Shown here: positions 24,310 through 31,219 of the stretch, in pieces
How positions within the stretch are numbered: position 1 is the stretch's first letter
Layout of the letters: every line of letters begins with the position of its first letter
Assembly (NCBI RefSeq): GCF_001905445.1
Contig: NZ_LIVQ01000014.1
Location: 1 to 64,000, forward strand
Reading direction: 5' to 3'
Origin: Streptomyces sp. CB00455
GTDB taxonomy: Bacteria > Actinomycetota > Actinomycetes > Streptomycetales > Streptomycetaceae
DNA length: 64,000 nt
Notes under the pieces: generated by a model
Told to the model about the DNA's origin: nothing
Databases searched by the model: none
The model's input: only the letters and a program-made list of their open reading frames with translations
Position numbers and translations under genes: made by a program

Positions 24310-24734
24310 TCAGGCCCAGAATGCCTCGATGACGGTGATCTGGGGCTCGGCGTCGCGGCGGACGAACGTGAAGATGAGCCATCCGCGGCCGCCGGCAAGG
24401 TCGGCGATGTGCCGGCGCGGGCAGCAGCACGCCGCTGCAACGCCTCGAAGGACAGGCCGCCGGTGGCCGGGTCCCACACCAGGACCTCGCCATCGAGGAC
24501 CAGCGCGTACGGCAGCTGGTCCGCCGCCGCGACCAGATCAGGAAAGGCGTCCTGGACCAGGGCGCCGCGGCGGGTCTGCAGCAGCACCCGCCCGCCGGGC
24601 CCGGCCGGGGTGAACACCAGCATCCGGTGGCCGTCGATTTTCTGCTCGTAGGCGACCGCGGCGTGCGGGCGTACGGGCGGGATCTCCTCCGCGGCCTGCG
24701 CCAGCATCGGCTCCACCGGCGGATACAGCGTCAC
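24310..24734 (-). pseudogene. Truncated ATP-dependent DNA ligase, frameshifted into an unrelated tail
   Basis: From GTG 24734 the protein reads VEPMLAQAAEEIPPV and YEQKIDGHRMLVF, the adenylation motif KxDG with the nucleotide-accepting Lys. LVLDGEVLVWDP (motif III) and LSFEALQRR follow. Homology stops at about 24410, so motifs IV-V and the OB domain are lost. In another frame, just below, GGRGWLIFTFVRRDAEP then QITVIEAFWA ends at TGA 24310 and belongs to a different, unrecognised protein. The family is the LigC/LigD-like group used in NHEJ, which pairs it conceptually with the broken Ku at 879. Confidence 0.75.
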
Positions 24735-24945
24735 CCAGCAGCCCCTCTCGTCATCCCCCTGCCTCCAGGGTCCGCCGCCACGGCCGGGACCGGCGCAGTA
24801 CGCGCCCGGAAGGGTGATCCATCCGAAGTGCCGACGGGTCCGCCGCGCGCAGGAAGCGGGCCGGATACGGCACGGTGACGGCATGCGCCGCTGGACCCTG
24901 GCGATCCGGGGCCCGCGCAGCAGCTCAACGGGGAGCGCGGTGGGG
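24735..24945. other. Gap without a recognised gene
   Basis: About 210 bp between the ligase relic and the secreted protein. A minus-strand frame reads VTVPYPARFLRAADPS for about 40 codons with no family match. I see no promoter, repeat or RNA gene. Confidence 0.5.
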
Positions 24946-25485
24946 TCAGACGGTCGGGGATCCGGTGTACTCGTGGCGCTGGTAGCCGCGTCCGTCGCCG
25001 TGCCAGTCCAGGAACAGCACCACGTCAGCGAGGGCGCGGGGACCGGCGCGGTGGCTGATCGTTCCGGTCCGGTAGCGCCCGTTGTAGTGGGCGTTGGAGT
25101 TGCTGTCCTCCAGCCGGGCTTCCAGGCCCGTGAAGTCGTGCTCGGCGACCAGCGGGTCCGTGCCGTGTCGGGACTCCTTGATCTGGAGTCGGATTTTTGC
25201 CCCGTCGAAGATCGTCGTGTCGTCGACGGCGTAGAAGGTGGGGCCGTCCCAGCGGGCCTCGGCGTAGGAGTGGACGGTGGATCCGGAGCGGGCCGCGCAC
25301 ACGGAGATGGTGACGTCCCAGTTGTCGGGCCACGGACCGCTGTACGCGGTGTCGTCGATGGACCGGGTGCTGCTGGAGCACTGGTAGTGGAGCGGGGCCT
25401 GGGCCGCTGCGCCGGCCGGGGCCGTCGCCGCGACGCAGGCCAATGCCGCAGCAGCCGCGAGCACGGGGGACTTCATGGGCTTCAT
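24946..25485 (-). CDS. Small secreted protein of unknown function
   Basis: A 179-residue protein with a clear Sec signal peptide: MKPMKSPVLAAAAALACVAA then TAPAGAAAQA with an AxA cleavage site near residue 28. The mature part has a few Cys (HYQCSSST, VTISVCAARS), probably forming a disulfide, and is rich in aromatic and beta-strand residues. ATG 25485 overlaps the DUF402 stop (ATGA). The C-terminus is truncated or simply short (HEYTGSPTV). No enzymatic motif is seen. Confidence 0.75.
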   Translation of the reverse strand: MKPMKSPVLAAAAALACVAATAPAGAAAQAPLHYQCSSSTRSIDDTAYSGPWPDNWDVTISVCAARSGSTVHSYAEARWDGPTFYAVDDTTIFDGAKIRLQIKESRHGTDPLVAEHDFTGLEARLEDSNSNAHYNGRYRTGTISHRAGPRALADVVLFLDWHGDGRGYQRHEYTGSPTV

Positions 25486-25862
25486 GAGGGGTCGCGGCAG
25501 GTGGGGTATTCGAAGTTGACGTACCAGTTCCTCAGCCCGGCCGCGGTGAAGAAGGCGTTGATGCTGAACCACGCCGCTGGCGGCTTCCACAGCAGCAGCT
25601 CCGTCTCCTGCCACACCCCGGGCGCGAGCTCCCACTGCCCCGTCGCCATCGCGTCGAACGCCTCCGTGCGCACCGACCGGTCGCCGTCGACGCGGGCTTT
25701 GGCGTACAGGGCCGGCCACAGCGCCTGAGCCCCGGGCGCGCAGGCGGTCACCAACGCCTCGCCGGTGTCGGCGACAACGCGCAACGCCTGCTCGCTCCAC
25801 ACCCGCCCAGAGCGGTGCACGTCGCGCCGCACCACCGTCTCCCCCGCCTCGAAGGTCTCCAC
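25482..25862 (-). CDS. DUF402 domain protein
   Basis: A 126-residue DUF402 protein: FEAGETVVRRDVHRSGRVWS, PALYAKARVDGD, GQWELAPGVWQETELLLW and WFSINAFFTAAGLRNWYVNFEYP, the last being the family hallmark (WYVNxExP). Related domains include nucleoside di/triphosphate phosphatases and the FAU-1 group, but the key residues cannot be checked by eye. GTG 25862 follows GGGAGG. The open frame upstream runs through the dispersed repeat and is not coding. It is coupled to the secreted protein gene. Confidence 0.8.
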   Translation of the reverse strand: METFEAGETVVRRDVHRSGRVWSEQALRVVADTGEALVTACAPGAQALWPALYAKARVDGDRSVRTEAFDAMATGQWELAPGVWQETELLLWKPPAAWFSINAFFTAAGLRNWYVNFEYPTCRDPS

Positions 25863-25938
25863 CGGGTGCCTCCCTCGTACGAGCCCGGCCGGAACATCCG
25901 GCAGGACGGGCACCACCCTGAGCGCACGCGGCCGGTGC

Positions 25939-26047
25939 GGGCAAGCCACCGTTCGGGGCGGCTTGCCCAGGCTCCCCTTGGGCTTGCCCAGCCGCTCACG
26001 GGCTTGCCCCGCAGGCGGAGGGCGCTACCGCTGGCGTGGGCTTGCCC
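25939..26047. repeat. Dispersed GGGCAAGCC/GGCTTGCCC dyad repeat, copy A (expanded)
   Basis: GGGCAAGCC at 25939 pairs with GGCTTGCCC at 25960. Further GGCTTGCCC half-sites follow at 25981, 26001 and 26039, and the spacer AGGCTCCCCTT between them recurs in copy D. It lies in the gap between the DUF402 and GNAT genes. Confidence 0.85.
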
Positions 26048-26131
26048 TGAGGACCTTTGGGCCTGCCCATCCCTTGACTGGTCATCCGGGACGCCATGAC
26101 CGGTCCGTCACGCCAGGGAAGGCGAGCAGGG

Positions 26132-26767
26132 TTAGATCGCGCGGGAGAACATCTGCTCGCCGGCGAGCGGGGCGGCGCCGACATCGCGGTGCCTGGAACT
26201 GCCGGGAAGGATGACCGGCTGCCCCGGGGCATGGATGGTGAACCCGTGGCGCCGGTAGAACCGGGCCAGGTCGTCGTCTCCGGCGGTGAACTGCCCGTAG
26301 GCAAAGAACGCGCGGTGCTCACGGTGGATTGCCAGGGCCTTGATGAGGAGAGCTGAGGCGATCCCCTGACGGCGGTGGTCGTCGGCAACAGCCAGGGCGC
26401 GGATTTTGACATAGGCCATAGCAGTGGCCCCCAGGGCTACGGGGTCTGCTCCGTCGCGCTCCATTCCGCCAAGGACGGACAGGGGCGGGATACTGGAGGA
26501 GACGCCCACGATGCGTGCGGTGGGCGTGTGTTCGGCGACCAGGAATACGAACCGCCCGGCTCCGAACTGGCTCATGAACGGGCCTCCTTCGTCGATGACC
26601 TCGCACATGGCCTCGCGGTCGTCGAAGTCGCCGTGCCCTTCCATGGCAAGAGCGGCGAGGTCGGTGAATGCCTTGCCTTCTCCGGGGCGGGTTTCCCGGA
26701 TCTGGATGTTGTCGGGCAGCTCGTCGAGGCGGCGGCGTCGGGGTTTGCCAGGCTTGTGTCGTCCCAC
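26132..26767 (-). CDS. GNAT-family N-acetyltransferase
   Basis: A 211-residue acetyltransferase. Motif A, which binds the acetyl-CoA pyrophosphate, is VADDHRRQGIASALL (about 127-141), preceded by the strand MAYVKIRALAV and followed by AFFAYGQFTAGDDDLARFYRRHGF (motif B). GTG 26767 has GAGAGGAC six bases upstream. The first 20 residues are basic (GRHKPGKPRRRRLDEL). The substrate is unknown. It is a single gene flanked by copies of the GGCTTGCCC repeat. Confidence 0.83.
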   Translation of the reverse strand: MGRHKPGKPRRRRLDELPDNIQIRETRPGEGKAFTDLAALAMEGHGDFDDREAMCEVIDEGGPFMSQFGAGRFVFLVAEHTPTARIVGVSSSIPPLSVLGGMERDGADPVALGATAMAYVKIRALAVADDHRRQGIASALLIKALAIHREHRAFFAYGQFTAGDDDLARFYRRHGFTIHAPGQPVILPGSSRHRDVGAAPLAGEQMFSRAI

Positions 26768-27043
26768 GGGCGTCCTCTCGGGTTATGGCAGGCGGCCGTC
26801 ACCGCGCCGATCACCAGGGCACCCGGTGGCCAGCGGGAGGCCCAGTTACCAGTAGGCCGGAACGCCGTACTTTGATGCGGGTCAATGCGGTCATCACGCC
26901 GCCAGAGGCGCGGATGATGGCGCATTTCTTTCGTCTCCAGACAACTCTCAGCCCTCCAGGATCCCGTCGAACCCGGTGGTCGAGGCCAGGACTTACGCCA
27001 ACGTCCTGCGCACAGGACGCAAAGGGCCGCAGGCACCGGCACC
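26768..27043. other. Gap without a recognised gene
   Basis: About 275 bp upstream of the GNAT gene. Short frames exist on both strands, but none has a ribosome binding site, codon bias or a recognisable family. The GNAT promoter is expected here. Confidence 0.5.
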
Positions 27044-27075
27044 TGGGCAAGCCGCCCTCGCGGGTGGCTTGCCCA
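27044..27075. repeat. Dispersed dyad repeat, copy B
   Basis: TGGGCAAGCC at 27044 and its reverse complement GGCTTGCCCA at 27066, with a 12-bp GC-rich loop. It lies 12 bp beyond the stop of the gene at 27087-27560, where it could act as a terminator. Confidence 0.85.
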
Positions 27076-27086
27076 GTCGTTCAGGC

Positions 27087-27560
27087 TTACCCGGCTGCCG
27101 GCTCCCACAGCGGGCGGGCACGCCCGGTGCCGTCGCAGTGGAAGCACCGGCCGCCCCCGGGCGTGCTGCGGGCCGCGACGGTGTCGACGGCGTGGCGCAG
27201 GAGCCGGGTGAGGCCGTCGACGTGGGCCCGGTGCAGGGCGAGTTCGTGGCGCTTGCCGACCTGGACCTCCAGGGCGACCCCGGGCCCTGCGTAGCCCAGT
27301 TCCGTGGTGACGCCGTGGGTGACCGTGCGGATGAGGTCGTGGAGGTGGCCCATCGTCTCCATCCCGGACAGCTCGACCCGTGCGGTGAAGAGGAGGTCGT
27401 CCGGGTTGGTGAGGGACAGCAGTGCCTCCGGTCGCTCGAACGGCACGAGGCGGCCGACCGGGTCGCGGTGGGCGGCGTGAAGGCGCGCCAGGGCCAGCCA
27501 CATGTCGCCCGCATCGCTCTGCCCGGGCACGGCCGGGTTCTCCTGCTTGATTCGTCTCAT
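27087..27560 (-). CDS. Hypothetical protein with C-terminal CxxCxG motif
   Basis: A 157-residue protein of unknown function. ATG 27560 begins MRRIKQENPAVPG. The body is alpha/beta (ALLSLTNPDDLLFTARVELSGM, ALEVQVGKRHELALHRAHVDGLTRLL). The end GGGRCFHCDGTGRARPL carries one CxxCxGxG half-site as in DnaJ zinc fingers, so a single metal or a dimeric site is possible. Similar small proteins are common in Streptomyces genomes. Isolated gene between two copies of the dyad repeat. Confidence 0.65.
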   Translation of the reverse strand: MRRIKQENPAVPGQSDAGDMWLALARLHAAHRDPVGRLVPFERPEALLSLTNPDDLLFTARVELSGMETMGHLHDLIRTVTHGVTTELGYAGPGVALEVQVGKRHELALHRAHVDGLTRLLRHAVDTVAARSTPGGGRCFHCDGTGRARPLWEPAAG

Positions 27561-28033
27561 GGTTCCGGTTTACGGCTCGCGAGGAAGCGTCGGCCGGCTC
27601 CGGGCCGTCGCGTCCCAGACGGTGACGCCGCGACCTTGGGAACCGTCCCGCCACGCGATCCGGACGCTGGGCAAGCCCTCCGGGTCGAGGGCTTGCCCAG
27701 CAGCAGCCGTGACCGATCGGCAGGCCGGACGTGACCGATCTGTCTCCCGTGATCGGTCAACCAGCACGTCAGCGCCGTGACCGACCCGTGCAACTCCCGA
27801 CCGAGCCGGTGACCGGCCATCGGTCACCGGTCAGCCGGACCTCGCCGGGAGGCTCCGGGCCGACCGTGACCGACGTCCCCTGCCGACAGGCCCCAGCCGG
27901 GGTGGGCAAGCCGGGGTGCGGGGTGGCTTGCCCAGGCTCCCCTTCGGCTTGCCCTCGTGATGCAGCCGGGGCGGGTAGCCCGGATGGCTGCCCACCGCCT
28001 GCTGAGCGGCAGTGGCGCAACGATGGTGGAGGC
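27561..28033. repeat. Non-coding gap with dyad repeats C and D and GTGACCGATC-type elements
   Basis: About 470 bp. Copy C of the dyad is TGGGCAAGCC at 27668 with GGCTTGCCCA at 27690. Copy D is at 27903 with 27925 and an extra GGCTTGCCC at 27946. Between them, about 27705-27850 holds several close variants of GTGACCGATC or its complement (GTGACCGATC twice, GTGATCGGTC, GTGACCGACC, CGGTCACCGGTC). These look like operators or iterons. No convincing gene was found. Confidence 0.7.
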
Positions 28034-28249
28034 ATGGCCGCCAAGCTGATCGTCTACCCGCCCGACGAACAGGGCTGGCGCCGGGTCCGCTACGACGGCG
28101 TCGCCATCGGAGTCGCGCACCGCCCATCCGACATCAGGGTCTTCCTGGCCGCCGCCGGCCTGGAGAGCGCCGAGGACGTGGACCTGACCGATCCCGACTT
28201 CGTGGAGTGGAGGGGTGCCGGCCCCGAAGCGTGGGAGCCGACGCCGTAG
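28034..28249 (+). CDS. Small conserved hypothetical protein
   Basis: A 71-residue acidic protein (MAAKLIVYPPDEQGWRRVRY ... DPDFVEWRGAGPEAWEP). GGTGGAGG directly precedes ATG 28034, which fixes the start although the frame is open from 27731. A beta-strand (KLIVYPP), a basic turn and an acidic helix are visible. Similar short proteins are familiar from Streptomyces plasmids and accessory regions. Function unknown. Convergent with the replication-relaxation gene. Confidence 0.7.
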   Translation: MAAKLIVYPPDEQGWRRVRYDGVAIGVAHRPSDIRVFLAAAGLESAEDVDLTDPDFVEWRGAGPEAWEPTP

Positions 28250-28311
28250 CGGCCGGGCCGGTTGGCCGGCCGGACGGGAGACTTCCGGCCGCAAGCCCGC
28301 GGGCCCTGGCC

Positions 28312-29406
28312 TCACCGTGCCTTCGGGAGTGCGGCCAGGGCGCGGCGTTCCTCGCCGTGGCCGTTGCCGACGACCCGCCACACCGGAGCATCCGCCCCGT
28401 CGTGGGTCAGAAGGGGCAGGGTCGTGGTCGCCACGGTGAGCCGGTAGTTCACGCTCCCCACCCGGCGGGCCCGCTCGTGGAAGGCGGCCTCCCTCGTGGT
28501 CGGCGCCGCGCGGCGTGGGGCCGGGGCGAAGACGAACAGCACCGGCGGGAAGGGCCGCTCCAGGGACGGCCCGGCGTAGGTCTCCTGCCAGTGGCTGCGC
28601 GGGGCACGGGCGGCGTTCCCGCGCCCGGACGCCGGGGCGTTGCGGTAGGCGTCGTAGCGCTCCAGCTTGGCGACCAGGCGGGCGTAGGACATCGTGCGGT
28701 CGATCTCCACGAACGCGCTGGCGCCGTCGGCCAGGAGCACCACGCCGTCGGGGACCAGGGTTCCGGCCGCAGTGGGGTGGGCGACTTCCACCCGCCAGTC
28801 CGCGTGGTCGGCCACCTCCGACTGGTGGAAGGCGACGACGGTGTCGACCAGGGCGAGACCGTGCTCACGCAGGCCCGTCTTGCTGGCGGCGATGCGCTTC
28901 CCGGTGGTCCGGCCAGCCGTCGAAGCGAGCTCACCGGAGGCGGCCGCTTCGGCGAGACCCGCCGGGGTGCAGTACCAGTAGCTCTGCTGGGCGCGGTGGG
29001 TCCGGCCCACAAGGGCCGGGGACTCGTCGAGCAGGTTGCGCAGGGCGCGGCGTACGTGGTCGGTGCCCTGCTGGTGCGGCAGCAGGAGGGCCTTGAGCTG
29101 GCGGGGTGTGGCCAGGCGCAGCTGGGCGAGGGTCAGCAGGACCTCGCCGCGGATGTCCGCGCCGGCCTTCGCCGCCGCTGTCTTCCGGGCCCGGGACGCT
29201 TCTCCAGGTACATCAGTACGGGGAGAAGAGGAGTTGCAACCGGCCGGGGTAGGCGAATCGGGGGTCTGATCAGCGACAACGCTCAGGCGGCGGCCGACGG
29301 CTGCGGGGCTGGGCGCGGGGCTCGCCGCAGGGCTCCCAGCGGGGCTCGCCGTCGCAGCGGGGTACGCCGGGTGCGGCGGGGTGTTCGGGGTGGGGGCGGT
29401 GGTCAT
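28312..29406 (-). CDS. Replication-relaxation family protein
   Basis: A 364-residue protein whose core (LLTLAQLRLATPRQLKALLL, DHVRRALRNLLDE, SYWYCTPAGLAEAAA, HGLALVDTVVAFHQSE, LVPDGVVLLADGASAFVEIDRTM, RLVAKLERYDAYR) matches the Replic_Relax domain: a winged helix followed by a PD-(D/E)xK-like region (PDGVV ... FVEID). The family is found on mobilisable plasmids and integrative elements and is linked to plasmid replication and relaxation. The first 85 residues are Pro/Ala/Ser-rich and disordered. ATG 29406 has GAGGATC upstream. The longer frame from 29598 lacks similarity. Confidence 0.83.
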   Translation of the reverse strand: MTTAPTPNTPPHPAYPAATASPAGSPAASPAPSPAAVGRRLSVVADQTPDSPTPAGCNSSSPRTDVPGEASRARKTAAAKAGADIRGEVLLTLAQLRLATPRQLKALLLPHQQGTDHVRRALRNLLDESPALVGRTHRAQQSYWYCTPAGLAEAAASGELASTAGRTTGKRIAASKTGLREHGLALVDTVVAFHQSEVADHADWRVEVAHPTAAGTLVPDGVVLLADGASAFVEIDRTMSYARLVAKLERYDAYRNAPASGRGNAARAPRSHWQETYAGPSLERPFPPVLFVFAPAPRRAAPTTREAAFHERARRVGSVNYRLTVATTTLPLLTHDGADAPVWRVVGNGHGEERRALAALPKAR

Positions 29407-29741
29407 CGGATCCTCGCGGTTCTCCGGCCGTCGCGGCCGGATCGGTGACAGGTCCGGCCCACACGCTGAGGTGCGCGCGGGCCGGGGCCACCGTGAAAAG
29501 GACCCCCTTGACCGCGGTCTGACGGTCACCCACGACAGGTGTCCGATTTCTCCTTGACTACCCCTGGACCGGGCGGGTTTGTCCGTGACCGGCGCCACAT
29601 GCGCGCTCCGGGCTTTCGGGGTCCTGCGGGGAGGGAGACTTCTCCCTCCCGAGCGCGGCCGCTGTCCACAGGGCCATTCACTCAGGCTCCTGTTGAGGCC
29701 GCCACGATCAGCGGGGCGGCCCCGTATATGAGGAGCCCCCC
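29407..29741. promoter_or_regulatory. Divergent regulatory gap with CCCCTTGAC-type promoter elements
   Basis: About 335 bp between divergently transcribed genes. The plus strand carries GACCCCCTTGACCGCGG at about 29502 and CTCCTTGACTACCCC at about 29556. Both contain a good -35 hexamer (TTGACC or TTGACT). The same CCCCTTGAC block recurs around 30423, 30496, 30530 and 63456 in the window. The -10 boxes are not obvious. Confidence 0.5.
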
Positions 29742-30215
29742 ATGTCCGAGACCATCACCATGCCGCTCACCCCGATGACTCCCCACGCGGTGATGAGCGC
29801 CTTCAACTACCTCCGGGCCATCGAGGCCGGCGACACCGAAACCGCCGCCGAGTTCCTCGCCGAGGAGCCGCAGATGCCCGCTCTGCTCATAGAGGTCGCG
29901 CACCACATCGTCATCCCGACGACCAACCTGCCCGACCGGGACGAGAAGGCGGTGCCGTGTGACAGCTCGTTCGCCCTGTTCGAGCTGGGGATCTGCTTCC
30001 TGGGCACCCTGCGGTCCTGGCACGAGCAGGCCGGCGCCGACGCGGCCGAGGGCCTCGCCCTCGCGGTCATCCGTTTCACCACGCAGATCCTCACCCAGGG
30101 CCACGAGGAAGTCGCCGACGTCCTGCAGCAGCTGAACGCCATCGCCTTCGGTCAGGCGCTGGCGGCGCACCCCGCACCGGCCGGAGCGCACCCGGTGCGC
30201 ACCACCGCGATGTAG
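29742..30215 (+). CDS. Hypothetical helical protein next to the repeat field
   Basis: A 157-residue protein, mostly helical (HAVMSAFNYLRAIEAGDTET, CFLGTLRSWHEQAGADAAEG, QILTQGHEEVADVLQQLNAI). GAGGAG lies about 8 bp before ATG 29742. The last residues (AHPVRTTAM) are encoded by GTGCGCAC repeats that continue beyond the stop, so the 3' end of the gene is built from the neighbouring repeat field. No family was recognised. Its position between the replication-relaxation gene and the repeats suggests a role in plasmid replication or its control, by inference. Confidence 0.65.
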   Translation: MSETITMPLTPMTPHAVMSAFNYLRAIEAGDTETAAEFLAEEPQMPALLIEVAHHIVIPTTNLPDRDEKAVPCDSSFALFELGICFLGTLRSWHEQAGADAAEGLALAVIRFTTQILTQGHEEVADVLQQLNAIAFGQALAAHPAPAGAHPVRTTAM

Positions 30216-30839
30216 TGCGCACCGCCGATGTCGGTGGTGCGCGCACGGTGCGCACCACCGCCCGGCGGTGCGGTGGATGGTGCGCATCGGGTGGACGCCA
30301 TCGCCGGGCGGGTGCACCCGTTGCGTGCGCACCGCCGCACCGCACCGCACATCGTGGTGCGCGACATCGTGCTGCCGCACCGCACCGAGTGCGGCAGCAC
30401 GTGGCGACGGGCCCTATCACACACCCCCTTGACCGCGACCTGATCGGTGGCCGGGACCGGCTCTGTCCAGGGGAAACGCTCCGCTGGCGAACCTGGTCAA
30501 GGGGTCACCGGTCGGCCGCCCAGACCTGGTCAAGGGGTAGGCGGTCGGCCGGTGCGCACATGATCCGGGAGGTGCGCTTCGCGTGCGGTGCGGAACATCG
30601 GATGCCAGACATCGTTGTGCGCGCCGAGTGCCGAGCATCGTGGTGCGCACGGTGCGGGGCGGTGCATCGGGTGCCGGGCATCGTCGGGAGGTGCGCACCA
30701 GGTGCGGGGTGGAACATCGTGGTGCGCACGGGAGTGGAGTCCACCGTCAGCCGGTGCGCGCCGGAGTGGAGTCCACCGAGTGGAGGCCACCCGGTGGACT
30801 CCACTCGATGCACTGGATGGTGAACATCGTGGATTCCAC
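30195..30839. repeat. Field of palindromic and direct repeats, candidate replication or transfer origin
   Basis: At least eight copies of the palindrome GTGCGCAC (for example 30195, 30215, 30248, 30325 and others at about 30555-30725) are followed by five copies of GTGGANNCCAC at 30734, 30766, 30780, 30794 and 30829. A 34-bp direct repeat pair beginning ACCTGGTCAAGGGGT lies at 30491 and 30525. Phrases such as ACATCGTGGTGCGCAC also recur. There is no credible gene. The field is bounded by a replication-associated gene and the relaxase operon, so oriV iterons or oriT are the best candidates. Confidence 0.75.
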
Positions 30840-30862
30840 TCGGTGGACGATGCCCGGCATCG

Positions 30863-31219
30863 TCACCACAGCCAGGCAGTGGAGTGCCGCACCCGGGACA
30901 GGGCGCGGGCATCGCGGCGCGCGGCGGCGTTGCCGATCCGGCTCTGCCGGGAGCGAGGCCGGCGTGACTGCCCGGCGGCGAGGCGGCGCTTCCCGGCATC
31001 CTGGAGCCGACGCCGCTGCTTGCGCAGCTCCACCTTCTCCGCCGCCTTCGACTTCAGCTTCCGGGGCCGCTTCCACACCGGCTGCCACCCCAGGTCCTCA
31101 TCGAGCTCGGGCTCCTGGTCCTCGCCGAGCGCGGCGGCCATCTCCTTGTGGGCTGCGCGAGCTCGGGCGAGGGCGTCCTCGAGTCCCGGGATCTCCGGAT
31201 TCTCCTCTGGTGTGCTCAT
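30863..31219 (-). CDS. Small basic protein coupled to the relaxase
   Basis: A 118-residue protein. The N-terminus is acidic (STPEENPEIPGLEDALARAR), and the C-terminal half is strongly basic (KRPRKLKSKAAEKVELRKQR, GQSRRPRSRQSRIGN), suggesting nucleic-acid binding. ATG 31219 overlaps the relaxase stop by 4 bp, so it is translationally coupled and may be a mobilisation accessory factor. No family was recognised. Confidence 0.65.
   Translation of the reverse strand: MSTPEENPEIPGLEDALARARAAHKEMAAALGEDQEPELDEDLGWQPVWKRPRKLKSKAAEKVELRKQRRRLQDAGKRRLAAGQSRRPRSRQSRIGNAAARRDARALSRVRHSTAWLW

Noticed and set aside
30195..30839. CRISPR array
   Set aside because: Repeats are short palindromes of several types with irregular spacing and no constant-length spacers. 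No cas genes are near.
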